Shown here piece after piece: positions 17,308 to 25,798 of a stretch of 64,000 nt of DNA (position 1 is the first letter of the stretch; each line of letters opens with the position of its first letter). A model generated the notes under the pieces. That model did not search any database. It had not been told where the DNA came from and saw nothing but the letters and a program-made list of their open reading frames with translations. Source of the stretch: Streptomyces sp. CB01249 (GTDB lineage: Bacteria; Actinomycetota; Actinomycetes; Streptomycetales; Streptomycetaceae); assembly GCF_001905735.1 (NCBI RefSeq), contig NZ_LISW01000001.1:124001-188000 (forward strand). The letters are read 5' to 3'. A program made the position numbers and the translations under genes.

Positions 17308-19851
17308 ATGGCGCGCGGCAAACTTCGGATCTACCTCGGTGCGGCACCCGGCGTCGGCAAGACGTACGCGATGCTCGCCGAGGCGCACCGGCGCGTCGAA
17401 CGCGGCACCGACTGCGTCGTCGGCTTCGTGGAGCACCACGACCGCCCGCGCACCGAGACCCTGCTGCACGGCCTCGAAGTCGTCCCGCGCCGCGAGATCG
17501 AGCACCGCTCGGCCGTCTTCACCGAGATGGACATCGACGCCGTCCTGGAGCGCGCCCCGGCCGTCGCCCTGGTGGACGAGCTGGCCCACACCAACGTGCC
17601 GGGCTCCCGCAACGCCAAGCGCTGGCAGGACGTCGAGGAACTGCTCCAGGCCGGCATCGACGTCGTCTCGACCGTCAACATCCAGCACCTGGAATCCCTC
17701 GGCGACGTGGTCGAGTCCATAACCGGCGTCCGCCAGCGCGAGACCGTGCCCGACGAGGTCGTCCGCCGGGCCGACCAGCTCGAACTGGTCGACATGTCGC
17801 CCCAGGCCCTGCGCCGCCGCATGGCCCACGGCAACATCTACAAGCCCGACCGGATCGACGCCTCCCTCTCCAACTACTTCCGCCCCGGCAACCTCACCGC
17901 CCTGCGCGAGCTGGCCCTCCTCTGGGTCGCCGACCGGGTGGACGAATACCTCCAGCAGTACCGGGGCGAGCACAACATCCGCACCACCTGGCAGGCCCGC
18001 GAACGCATCGTCGTCGGCCTCACCGGAGGTCCCGAGGGCCGCACCCTCATCCGCCGCGCCGCCCGGATGGCCGCCAAGGGCTCCGGCAGCGAGATCCTGG
18101 CCGTCTACATCGCCCGCAGCGACGGGCTCACCTCCGCCTCGCCCAAGGAGCTGGCCGTCCAGCGCACCCTCGTGGAGGACCTGGGCGGCACCTTCCACCA
18201 CGTCATCGGCGACGACATACCCTCGGCGCTCCTGGAGTTCGCCCGGGGCGTCAACGCCACCCAGATCGTCCTCGGCTCCAGCCGCCGCAAGACCTGGCAG
18301 TACATCTACGGACCCGGCGTCGGCGCCACCGTCGCCCGCGAGTCCGGCACCGACCTCGACGTCCACATCGTCACCCACGACGAGGTCGCCAAGGGCCGGG
18401 GCCTGCCCATCGCCCGGGGCGCCCGCCTCGGCCGGGCCCGCATCATCTGGGGCTGGGCGGTCGGCGTCGGCGGCCCGGTCCTCCTCGCCGTGCTCCTCAA
18501 GGCCCTGGAATCCGGCCCCGGGCTCGCCAACGACGTCCTGCTCTTCCTCTTCATGACCGTCGCCGCCGCCCTGATCGGCGGCCTGCTGCCCGCCCTCGCC
18601 GCGGCCGCCGCCGGCTCCCTGCTCCTGAACTACTGGTTCACCCCGCCCACCCACACGCTCACCGTCCAGGACCCGGAGAACTTCGTCGCCATCGTGATCT
18701 TCTTCGCGGTGGCCGTCGCGGTGGCCTCCGTGGTGGACCTCGCGGCCCGCCGCACCCACCAGGCCGCCCGGCTGCGCGCGGAGTCCGAGATCCTGTCGTT
18801 CCTGGCCGGCAGTGTGCTGCGCGGCGAGACCACGCTCGCCGCCCTCCTGGACCGGGTCCGGGAGACCTTCGGCATGGGCTCCGTCGCCCTGCTGGAACGG
18901 CGCAGCGACGTCGACCCCTGGACCTGCGCCGGGAGCGTCGGCCCGGCCCCGGCCGCCCGGCCAGAGGACGCCGATGTGGACATGCCCGTCGGCGACCACA
19001 TGGCCCTGGCCCTCACCGGCCGGGTGCTGCCCGCCGAGGACCGCCGGGTGCTCGGCGCCTTCGCCGCCCAGGCCGCCGTCGTCCTGGACCGCCAGCGACT
19101 GGTGGACGAGGCCGAGGAGGCCCGCAGACTCGCCGAGGGCAACCGCATCAGGACCGCGCTCCTGGCGGCCGTCAGCCACGACCTGCGCACCCCGCTCGCC
19201 GCGATCAAGGCCGCCGTCTCCTCCCTGCGCTCGGACGACGTCGCCTGGTCCGAGGACGACGAGGCCGAGCTCCTGGAGGGCATCGAGGCCGGCGCCGACC
19301 GCCTCGACCACCTCGTCGGCAACCTCCTGGACATGTCCCGCCTCCAGACCGGCACGGTCACCCCGCTCATCCGCGAGATCGACCTGGACGAGGTGGTCCC
19401 CATGGCCCTGGGCGGCGTCCCCGAGGACAGCGTCGACCTGGACATACCCGAGACGCTGCCCATGGTCGCCGTCGACCCCGGCCTGCTGGAGCGGGCCGTC
19501 GCCAACATCGTGGAGAACGCCGTGAAGTACAGCCCCGACGGCGACCGCGTCACCGTGGCGGCCAGCGCGCTCGGCGCCCGTGTCGAACTCCGGGTGACCG
19601 ACCGCGGCCGGGGCGTCCCCGACGAGGGCAAGGAGCGCATCTTCGAGCCCTTCCAGCGGTACGGGGACGCCCCGCGCGGCGCCGGGGTCGGCCTCGGCCT
19701 CGCGGTGGCCCGGGGCTTCGCCGAGTCCATGGGCGGCACGCTGGACGCCGAGGACACCCCCGGCGGCGGCCTCACCATGGTCCTGACCCTCAGGGCGGCC
19801 CCCGGCCACGCCCCGGCCGCCCCCGGCCTTCCCGCCCGGATCACCTCGTGA
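17308..19851 (+). CDS. kdpD: KdpD sensor histidine kinase
   Basis: Membrane sensor kinase that activates KdpE under potassium limitation, 847 residues. The N-terminal KdpD domain has a Walker A-like GAAPGVGKT at 11-19. A universal-stress-protein-like domain follows (about 230-370), then four closely spaced transmembrane helices (about 385-490), a GAF-like region, HisKA with H624 in AVSHDLRTPLA, and HATPase_c with NIVENAVKY and GVGLGLAV. The ATG at 17308 opens MARGKLRIYLGA, the usual start of the domain. It is separated from the pump genes by an ABC ATPase and followed by kdpE. Confidence 0.95.
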   Translation: MARGKLRIYLGAAPGVGKTYAMLAEAHRRVERGTDCVVGFVEHHDRPRTETLLHGLEVVPRREIEHRSAVFTEMDIDAVLERAPAVALVDELAHTNVPGSRNAKRWQDVEELLQAGIDVVSTVNIQHLESLGDVVESITGVRQRETVPDEVVRRADQLELVDMSPQALRRRMAHGNIYKPDRIDASLSNYFRPGNLTALRELALLWVADRVDEYLQQYRGEHNIRTTWQARERIVVGLTGGPEGRTLIRRAARMAAKGSGSEILAVYIARSDGLTSASPKELAVQRTLVEDLGGTFHHVIGDDIPSALLEFARGVNATQIVLGSSRRKTWQYIYGPGVGATVARESGTDLDVHIVTHDEVAKGRGLPIARGARLGRARIIWGWAVGVGGPVLLAVLLKALESGPGLANDVLLFLFMTVAAALIGGLLPALAAAAAGSLLLNYWFTPPTHTLTVQDPENFVAIVIFFAVAVAVASVVDLAARRTHQAARLRAESEILSFLAGSVLRGETTLAALLDRVRETFGMGSVALLERRSDVDPWTCAGSVGPAPAARPEDADVDMPVGDHMALALTGRVLPAEDRRVLGAFAAQAAVVLDRQRLVDEAEEARRLAEGNRIRTALLAAVSHDLRTPLAAIKAAVSSLRSDDVAWSEDDEAELLEGIEAGADRLDHLVGNLLDMSRLQTGTVTPLIREIDLDEVVPMALGGVPEDSVDLDIPETLPMVAVDPGLLERAVANIVENAVKYSPDGDRVTVAASALGARVELRVTDRGRGVPDEGKERIFEPFQRYGDAPRGAGVGLGLAVARGFAESMGGTLDAEDTPGGGLTMVLTLRAAPGHAPAAPGLPARITS

Positions 19852-19949
19852 ACCGCCCGGAGCTGCCGGACCGCTCTGACGGCCCTGACCGCCCTGACCG
19901 CCCCGACCTCCGCGCACCGACGTACGCCCAGCAGAAAGGCAGGACCCCG

Positions 19950-20642
19950 ATGACCCGGGTGCTTGTGGTCGACGACGAGCCGCAGATCGTACGCGCCCTC
20001 GTGATCAACCTGAAGGCGCGCAAGTACGAGGTGGACGCCGCGCCCGACGGGGCCACCGCCCTCCAGCTCGCCGCCACCCGCCACCCGGACGTCGTCGTCC
20101 TCGACCTCGGGCTGCCCGACATGGACGGCGTCGACGTGATCCGCGGCCTGCGCGGCTGGACCCGGGTTCCGATCCTGGTCCTCTCGGCCCGCCACACCTC
20201 CGACGAGAAGGTCGAGGCGCTGGACGCGGGGGCCGACGACTACGTGACCAAGCCCTTCGGCATGGACGAGCTGCTGGCCCGGCTGCGGGCCGCGGTGCGC
20301 CGGGCCGAGCCGGTCGGCCAGGACGGGGGCGACCAGGTCGTCGTCGTGGAGACCGAGGGCTTCACCGTCGACCTCGCCGCGAAGAAGGTCCACCGCGACG
20401 GCCGCGACGTACGGCTCACGCCGACCGAGTGGCACCTGCTGGAGGTCCTGGTCCGCAACGGCGGCCGGCTCGTCAGCCAGCGCCAGCTGCTCCAGGAGGT
20501 CTGGGGGCCCTCGTACGGCACCGAGACCAACTACCTGCGCGTCTACATGGCCCAGCTCCGGCGGAAGCTGGAGGCGGACCCGTCCCACCCCCGCCACTTC
20601 GTCACCGAACCCGGCATGGGTTACCGCTTCGAGCGCGCCTGA
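19950..20642 (+). CDS. kdpE: KdpE response regulator
   Basis: OmpR-type response regulator that turns on kdpFABC, 230 residues. The receiver domain begins MTRVLVVDDEP, with phospho-acceptor aspartate in VVVLDLGLP (about residue 52) and KPFGMDEL; the winged-helix DNA-binding domain ends TEPGMGYRFERA. The ATG at 19950 follows an AAAGGCAGG sequence. Between kdpD and this gene is a short direct repeat of the unit CTGACCGCC (about 19872-19905). Confidence 0.95.
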   Translation: MTRVLVVDDEPQIVRALVINLKARKYEVDAAPDGATALQLAATRHPDVVVLDLGLPDMDGVDVIRGLRGWTRVPILVLSARHTSDEKVEALDAGADDYVTKPFGMDELLARLRAAVRRAEPVGQDGGDQVVVVETEGFTVDLAAKKVHRDGRDVRLTPTEWHLLEVLVRNGGRLVSQRQLLQEVWGPSYGTETNYLRVYMAQLRRKLEADPSHPRHFVTEPGMGYRFERA

Positions 20643-20729
20643 AACCGGCGTACGGGCGCGCACGCGTCCTCCGTACGGGTGAGACGGCGGCCACCCGCCA
20701 TGACCTCGCGGGACCGGTACCCTTCGGGT

Positions 20730-21146
20730 ATGAGTGCTGTTCCTCGATCCGAGAAGCTCCACAAGGGCGACCGGCCCTCCGGGCGCTTCCGGCGCATGCT
20801 CGACCGGCTTTCCAGCTCCCAGGAGGACCTGGAGTGCGAGGAGCTGGAGGAGGACTCGCAGGCATCGGGGTGCACCCGGATCTCCGAATGCACCGACCGC
20901 CAGATCGTGAAGGTCACTGGTACCTTGCGGACGGTCACCCTGCGGCCGCGCGCCGGAGTGCCCGCCCTGGAGGCGGAGCTCTTCGACGGCACCGCACCGC
21001 TCGACGTGGTCTGGCTCGGCCGCCGCTCCATCCAGGGCATAGAACCGGGCCGCAAGCTCATCGCCTCCGGCCGGATCGCCATGAGCCACGGCCGCCGGGT
21101 GCTGTTCAACCCCAAATACGAACTCCGACCGCTCGGCAAGGAGTAG
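20730..21146 (+). CDS. OB-fold nucleic-acid-binding-like protein
   Basis: A 138-residue protein. The first ~45 residues are charged; the rest reads as a single OB fold of the tRNA-anticodon/RecG-wedge type (VKVTGTLRTVTLRPRAG ... ELFDGTAPLDVVWLGRR ... GRIAMSHGRRVLFNPKYEL). No catalytic motif is present. The ATG at 20730 is preferred to the longer upstream reading. It is tightly linked to the following DUF3159 gene (3-bp gap), suggesting a two-gene operon. Confidence 0.8.
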   Translation: MSAVPRSEKLHKGDRPSGRFRRMLDRLSSSQEDLECEELEEDSQASGCTRISECTDRQIVKVTGTLRTVTLRPRAGVPALEAELFDGTAPLDVVWLGRRSIQGIEPGRKLIASGRIAMSHGRRVLFNPKYELRPLGKE

Positions 21147-21149
21147 CCG

Positions 21150-21908
21150 GTGACGTCTCTCGACAAGCCGACGTCCGACACGGACCGCACCACCGACCAG
21201 CAGGAGGCCGCCGACAGCAGGGCGGTCACCGAGGCCGCGCTCTTCGAAGCCTTCGGCGGCGTGAGGGGCATGGTGGAGACGGTCCTGCCCGGGCTGCTCT
21301 TCGTCACGATCTTCACGATCAACAAGAACCTCACCTACTCGGCCATCGCGGCCCTGGCGGTGTCGCTCGCGCTCGTGGTTGTCCGGCTGATCCGCAAGGA
21401 CACCGTCAAGCACGCCTTCAGCGGTGTCTTCGGTGTGGCCTTCGGCGTGGTCTTCGCCAAGATGACGGGCAACGCCAAGGACTTCTACCTCCCGGGCATG
21501 CTCTACACCCTGGGCCTCGCCCTGGCCTATCTGGTCACCGCCGTCGCCGGCCTGCCGCTGATCGGCCTGATCCTGGGCCCGGTGTTCAAGGAGAACCTCT
21601 CCTGGCGCACCCGTAACCCCGGCCGCAAGAAGGCGTACACCAAGGCCAGCTACGCCTGGGGGCTGATCCTGCTCGCCAAGTGCGCGATCCTCTTCCCGCT
21701 GTACTGGTGGGCCGACACCACCCAGTTCGGCTGGGTGCTGGTCGCGCTGAAGATCCCGCCGTTCCTGCTGGCGGTCTACCTGACCTGGGTCTTCCTCGCC
21801 AAGGCCCCGCCACCGATCGACGTCTTCGCCGAGATGGAGGCGGAGGAGGAGGCCGAGAAGGCCCGCAAGACGGCCGCCGCCGAAGCGGCCAGGGGCCAGG
21901 AGTTCTGA
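21150..21908 (+). CDS. DUF3159 family membrane protein
   Basis: A 252-residue integral membrane protein with about five to six hydrophobic helices (from ~45 to 222), an acidic N-terminus and a Glu/Ala/Lys-rich C-terminal tail. It fits the actinobacterial DUF3159 family, whose function is unknown. It starts at a GTG three bases after the OB-fold gene. The genes are bounded by potassium uptake genes on both sides, but no direct link is shown. A perfect bidirectional terminator follows. Confidence 0.85.
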   Translation: MTSLDKPTSDTDRTTDQQEAADSRAVTEAALFEAFGGVRGMVETVLPGLLFVTIFTINKNLTYSAIAALAVSLALVVVRLIRKDTVKHAFSGVFGVAFGVVFAKMTGNAKDFYLPGMLYTLGLALAYLVTAVAGLPLIGLILGPVFKENLSWRTRNPGRKKAYTKASYAWGLILLAKCAILFPLYWWADTTQFGWVLVALKIPPFLLAVYLTWVFLAKAPPPIDVFAEMEAEEEAEKARKTAAAEAARGQEF

Positions 21909-21915
21909 GCCGTAC

Positions 21916-21957
21916 GAGAGGGGGCCCCGTCACCAGCCGGTGACGGGGCCCCCTCTC
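21916..21957. terminator. bidirectional intrinsic terminator
   Basis: A perfect 19-bp stem (21916-21934 with 21939-21957) and a 4-nt loop AGCC, between two convergent genes. Confidence 0.92.
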
Positions 21958-21965
21958 CGTATGCC

Positions 21966-22643
21966 TTACGCCTCCGAGTCGCCCCGGCGCACCGACAGCA
22001 GGTCCTCCAGCTGCTCCTCGCGCGCCTGCGCGGCCACGAACAGCAGCTCGTCACCGGCCTCCAGGCTCTCCTCCGGGCTCGGCGTCAGCACTCGCTGGCC
22101 CCGGATGATCGTCACCAGCGAGGTGTCCTCCGGCCAGGCGACCTCCCCGACCTGGGTCCCCGCCAGCGCCGACTCCGGCGGCAGCGTCAGCTCCACCAGG
22201 TTCGCGTCACCGTGGCTGAAGCGCAGCAGCCGGACCAGATCGCCGACGCTCACCGCCTCCTCGACCAGCGCCGACATCAGACGCGGCGTGGACACCGCCA
22301 CATCGACGCCCCACGACTCGTTGAACAGCCACTCGTTCTTCGGGTTGTTCACCCGGGCGACGACCCTCGGCACGCCGTACTCGGTCTTCGCCAGCAGCGA
22401 GACGACCAGGTTCACCTTGTCGTCGCCCGTCGCCGCGATCACGACGTTGCAGCGCTGCAGCGCCGCCTCGTCCAGCGACGTGATCTCACAGGCGTCCGCG
22501 AGCAGCCACTCGGCCATCGGCACCCGCTCCACCGAGATGGCGGTCGGCGCCTTGTCCACGAGCAGCACCTCGTGCCCGTTCTCCAGCAGCTCGCCCGCGA
22601 TGGAACGCCCCACCGCACCGGCCCCGGCAATCGCGACACGCAT
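21966..22643 (-). CDS. TrkA-type potassium uptake regulatory subunit (second of pair)
   Basis: A 225-residue cytoplasmic protein with an N-terminal Rossmann RCK/TrkA-N domain (AGAGAVGRSIAGELLENGHEV, NAD-binding glycines at about 6-11) and a C-terminal TrkA-C domain from about 140. Such proteins gate Trk/Ktr-type potassium channels; in mycobacteria the comparable pair is called CeoB/CeoC. It overlaps the upstream paralogue by one base (TGATG). No TrkH/KtrB membrane subunit is visible in the window; the divergent KimA-type importer is the nearest transporter. Confidence 0.92.
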   Translation of the reverse strand: MRVAIAGAGAVGRSIAGELLENGHEVLLVDKAPTAISVERVPMAEWLLADACEITSLDEAALQRCNVVIAATGDDKVNLVVSLLAKTEYGVPRVVARVNNPKNEWLFNESWGVDVAVSTPRLMSALVEEAVSVGDLVRLLRFSHGDANLVELTLPPESALAGTQVGEVAWPEDTSLVTIIRGQRVLTPSPEESLEAGDELLFVAAQAREEQLEDLLSVRRGDSEA

Positions 22644-23311
22644 CAGTGACCGCCCTCCTCGGGGCCCTCGGCGAAGGCCGCCTCGACCTTCGCGATCTCG
22701 TCCGTACGCATCATCACGTGGACGAGGTCGCCCTCCTGGAGCACCGTCTGCGACGACGGCAGAATCGCTTCGCCCAACCGGGTGAGGAACGCGACGCGCA
22801 CGCCCGTCTCTTCCTGGAGCGTGCTGATCTTGTGGCCGATCCAGGACGGCGTGGTGTGCACCTCCGCGAGCTGCACCCCGCCGCTCGGGTCGCGCCACAG
22901 CGGCTCCGCCCCCGACGGCAGCAGCCGGCGCAGCATCTGGTCCGCCGTCCACCGCACGGTCGCGACCGTCGGGATGCCCAGCCGCTGGTACACCTCGGCG
23001 CGCCGGGGGTCGTAGATCCGGGCTGCGACGTTCTCGATGCCGAACATCTCGCGGGCCACCCGGGCCGCAATGATGTTGGAGTTGTCGCCGGAGCTCACCG
23101 CCGCGAACGCGCCGGCCTCCTCGATCCCCGATTCGCGCAGCGTGTCCTGGTCGAAACCGACCCCGGTGACGCGACGGCCGCCGAACCCGGAGCCGAGGCG
23201 CCGGAACGCCGTGGGGTCCTGGTCGATGACGGCGACCGTGTGCCCCTGCTGCTCCAGGGTCTGCGCGAGAGCGGCTCCCACTCGCCCGCAGCCCATGATG
23301 ACGATGTGCAC
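22643..23311 (-). CDS. TrkA-type potassium uptake regulatory subunit (first of pair)
   Basis: A 222-residue TrkA-N/TrkA-C protein beginning MHIVIMGCGRVGAAL, with the Rossmann GxGxxG and an acidic residue at the end of the second strand (VIDQDP). It forms an operon with the second TrkA-type gene (one-base overlap), so a heteromeric RCK ring is likely. The gene is divergent from the kimA-like gene, which supports a shared role in potassium balance. Confidence 0.92.
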   Translation of the reverse strand: MHIVIMGCGRVGAALAQTLEQQGHTVAVIDQDPTAFRRLGSGFGGRRVTGVGFDQDTLRESGIEEAGAFAAVSSGDNSNIIAARVAREMFGIENVAARIYDPRRAEVYQRLGIPTVATVRWTADQMLRRLLPSGAEPLWRDPSGGVQLAEVHTTPSWIGHKISTLQEETGVRVAFLTRLGEAILPSSQTVLQEGDLVHVMMRTDEIAKVEAAFAEGPEEGGH

Positions 23312-23642
23312 CTTGCGCCTACCTCGCAGTCCTGGTCGTCCGGCTGACCTGCGAAAACACCCTGCTCACACTCTTTCCTCGGCTGGCCGGGCAAACAACG
23401 GGGCAACGGTGTGTCCCGTCGCCCGGTTACGAGCTTATGCGGCGCGGGTCGCGTCGCCTCATCCGAGTGTGCGCATCGCGGCGCGGGAGTGGCAAAGACG
23501 ACGTGCCCGGGGCGCTTTCCGGCGGCGTGGCGCAAGGATTGCGTTAAGGATTCCGTGGCGTTTCCGGCCGAGTGCAGGACATTGGCGGGCCACGCCGTTA
23601 CAGCGGGGGCGGGCCCCATACGGAACCCTTACGATCCTCTGC
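23312..23642. promoter_or_regulatory. divergent promoter region between the TrkA pair and the KimA-type importer
   Basis: A 331-bp region without a gene. On the plus strand a TACGAT -10-like hexamer at 23630-23635 lies seven bases before the GTG of the importer, and no Shine-Dalgarno sequence is present, which points to a leaderless transcript. I looked for conserved ydaO-type (cyclic-di-AMP) riboswitch blocks, which control kimA in Bacillus, and saw none. Confidence 0.5.
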
Positions 23643-25691
23643 GTGTCCAAACTGACCGACGTGCCCAAACGGATCCTGATCGGGCGGGCCCTGCGCAGCG
23701 ACAAGCTGGGGGAGACGCTCCTCCCCAAGCGCATCGCGCTTCCCGTCTTCGCATCCGACCCGCTGTCCTCGGTGGCGTACGCACCCGGAGAAGTCCTCCT
23801 CGTGCTGTCCATCGCGGGTGTGTCGGCGTACCACTTCAGTCCCTGGATCGCGGTCGCGGTCGTGGTCCTGATGTTCACGGTCGTCGCCTCCTACCGGCAG
23901 AACGTCCACGCCTACCCGAGCGGCGGCGGCGACTACGAGGTCGCCACCACCAACCTCGGCCCCAAGGCCGGGCTGACCGTCGCCAGCGCGCTGCTGGTCG
24001 ACTACGTCCTGACCGTGGCCGTGTCGATCGCCTCCGGCGTGGAGAACCTGGGCTCCGCGATCCCCTTCGTGGTCGAGCACAAGACGGGGTGCGCGGTCGC
24101 CGCCATCGTCCTGCTGACCCTGATGAACCTGCGCGGCGTCAAGGAGTCCGGGAAGCTCTTCGCCATCCCCACGTACCTCTTCGTGGCCGGCGTCTTCATC
24201 ATGATCATCTGGGGCGCCTTCCGCGGGCTCGTCCTCGGCGACACGATGCACGCCCCGACCTCCGCGTACACGATCAGGCCCGAGCACCAGGGGCTGGCCG
24301 GCTTCGCGCTCGTCTTCCTGCTGCTGCGCGCCTTCTCCTCCGGCTGTGCGGCGCTCACCGGTGTCGAGGCGATCAGCAACGGCGTGCCCGCGTTCCGCAA
24401 GCCGAAGAGCAAGAACGCCGCGACCACGCTCGCGATGATGGGCCTGCTCGCCGTCACCATGTTCTGCGGCATCATCGGGCTGGCCATGGCCACCGACGTC
24501 AAGATGGCGGAGAACCCGGCGAAGGACCTGATCAGCAACGGCCGCCCGGTCGGCTCCGGCTTCACCCAGGACCCGGTCATCTCGCAGGTCGCGGCCGCGG
24601 TCTTCGGCGACGGCACGTTCTTCTTCGTGATCCTCGCCGCCGCCACCGCCCTCGTGCTCTTCCTGGCCGCGAACACCGCGTACAACGGCTTCCCGCTGCT
24701 CGGCTCGATCCTGGCCCAGGACCGCTACCTGCCCCGCCAGCTGCACACCCGCGGCGACCGGCTCGCCTTCTCCAACGGCATCGTGCTGCTGGCCGGCGCC
24801 GCGATCCTGCTGGTCGTGATCTACGGGGCCGACTCGACCCGGCTCATCCAGCTGTACATCGTCGGCGTGTTCGTCTCCTTCACGCTGAGCCAGACCGGCA
24901 TGGTCCGGCACTGGAACCGCCATCTGGCCGTCGAGAAGGACCCGGCCAAGCGCCGCCACATGATCCGCTCCCGGGCGATCAACACCTTCGGCGCGTTCTT
25001 CACGGGCCTGGTGCTCGTCGTCGTCCTCGCCACGAAGTTCACCCACGGCGCCTGGGTGGCGCTCCTCGGGATGGTCATCTTCTTCGGCACGATGACCGCG
25101 ATCCGCAAGCACTACGACCGGGTCGCCGAGGAGATCGCCGCCGACGAGACCGCCCCGGACGAGTCGATCCGCCCCTCCCGGGTCCACTCGATCGTCCTGG
25201 TCTCCAAGCTCCACCGCCCCACCCTGCGCGCCCTCGCCTACGCCAAGCTGATCCGCACGGACCACCTGGAGGCGCTCTCCATCAGCGTGGACCCGGCCGA
25301 GACGAAGGCCCTCAGGGAGGACTGGGAGCGGCGCGGCATCAACGTACCGCTGAAGATCCTCGACTCCCCGTACCGCGAGGTGACCCGCCCGGTCATCGAG
25401 TACGTCAAGAGCCTGCGCCGGGAGAGCCCGCGCGACGTCGTGAGCGTCTACATCCCGGAGTACGTCGTCGGGCACTGGTACGAGCACCTGCTGCACAACC
25501 AGAGCGCCCTGAGGCTCAAGGGCCGGCTGCTCTTCACGCCCGGTGTGATGGTCACCTCGGTCCCGTACCAGCTGGAATCCTCCGAGGCCGCGAAGAAGCG
25601 CGCCCGCAGGCGTGCCGACTGGAGCGCTCCGGGTTCGGTGCGCCGGGGCCCGGTGGAGCGCAGGCAGAAGGAACCGACGCCGAAGGGCTGA
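23643..25691 (+). CDS. kimA: KimA-type potassium importer (APC superfamily)
   Basis: A 682-residue membrane transporter with about 12 transmembrane helices and a cytoplasmic C-terminal domain of about 200 residues. The match to Bacillus subtilis KimA is clear in several stretches: SDPLSSVAYAPGE, YRQNVHAYPSGGGDYEV, ALLVDYVLTVAVSIASG, AFSSGCAALTGVEAISN, GDRLAFSNGI, and HNQSALRLKGRLLF near the end. KimA is a high-affinity potassium-proton symporter inhibited by cyclic di-AMP through its C-terminal domain. It is often annotated only as an amino acid permease. The GTG at 23643 is probably leaderless. It stands divergent to two TrkA genes. Confidence 0.88.
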   Translation: MSKLTDVPKRILIGRALRSDKLGETLLPKRIALPVFASDPLSSVAYAPGEVLLVLSIAGVSAYHFSPWIAVAVVVLMFTVVASYRQNVHAYPSGGGDYEVATTNLGPKAGLTVASALLVDYVLTVAVSIASGVENLGSAIPFVVEHKTGCAVAAIVLLTLMNLRGVKESGKLFAIPTYLFVAGVFIMIIWGAFRGLVLGDTMHAPTSAYTIRPEHQGLAGFALVFLLLRAFSSGCAALTGVEAISNGVPAFRKPKSKNAATTLAMMGLLAVTMFCGIIGLAMATDVKMAENPAKDLISNGRPVGSGFTQDPVISQVAAAVFGDGTFFFVILAAATALVLFLAANTAYNGFPLLGSILAQDRYLPRQLHTRGDRLAFSNGIVLLAGAAILLVVIYGADSTRLIQLYIVGVFVSFTLSQTGMVRHWNRHLAVEKDPAKRRHMIRSRAINTFGAFFTGLVLVVVLATKFTHGAWVALLGMVIFFGTMTAIRKHYDRVAEEIAADETAPDESIRPSRVHSIVLVSKLHRPTLRALAYAKLIRTDHLEALSISVDPAETKALREDWERRGINVPLKILDSPYREVTRPVIEYVKSLRRESPRDVVSVYIPEYVVGHWYEHLLHNQSALRLKGRLLFTPGVMVTSVPYQLESSEAAKKRARRRADWSAPGSVRRGPVERRQKEPTPKG

Positions 25692-25798
25692 GGCGGGGGA
25701 CCGCCGCGTGTGGTCGGCGGCCGGGCGACACCGACGTAGACTCGTAGGTTGTTGTCCGGCCGCCGGCCGTCCCCTTCCCTCCCTGGAGCCCGCCCCTC

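Noticed and set aside
17242-19917. An 891-codon open frame antisense to kdpD
   Set aside because: It is a GC-rich shadow of kdpD: its composition is Gly/Asp/Val/Ala-rich without domains, while the plus strand encodes a full KdpD.
23312-23642. Possible ydaO (cyclic-di-AMP) riboswitch upstream of the KimA-type gene or of kdp
   Set aside because: None of the conserved riboswitch blocks were found, and the kimA-like transcript appears leaderless.
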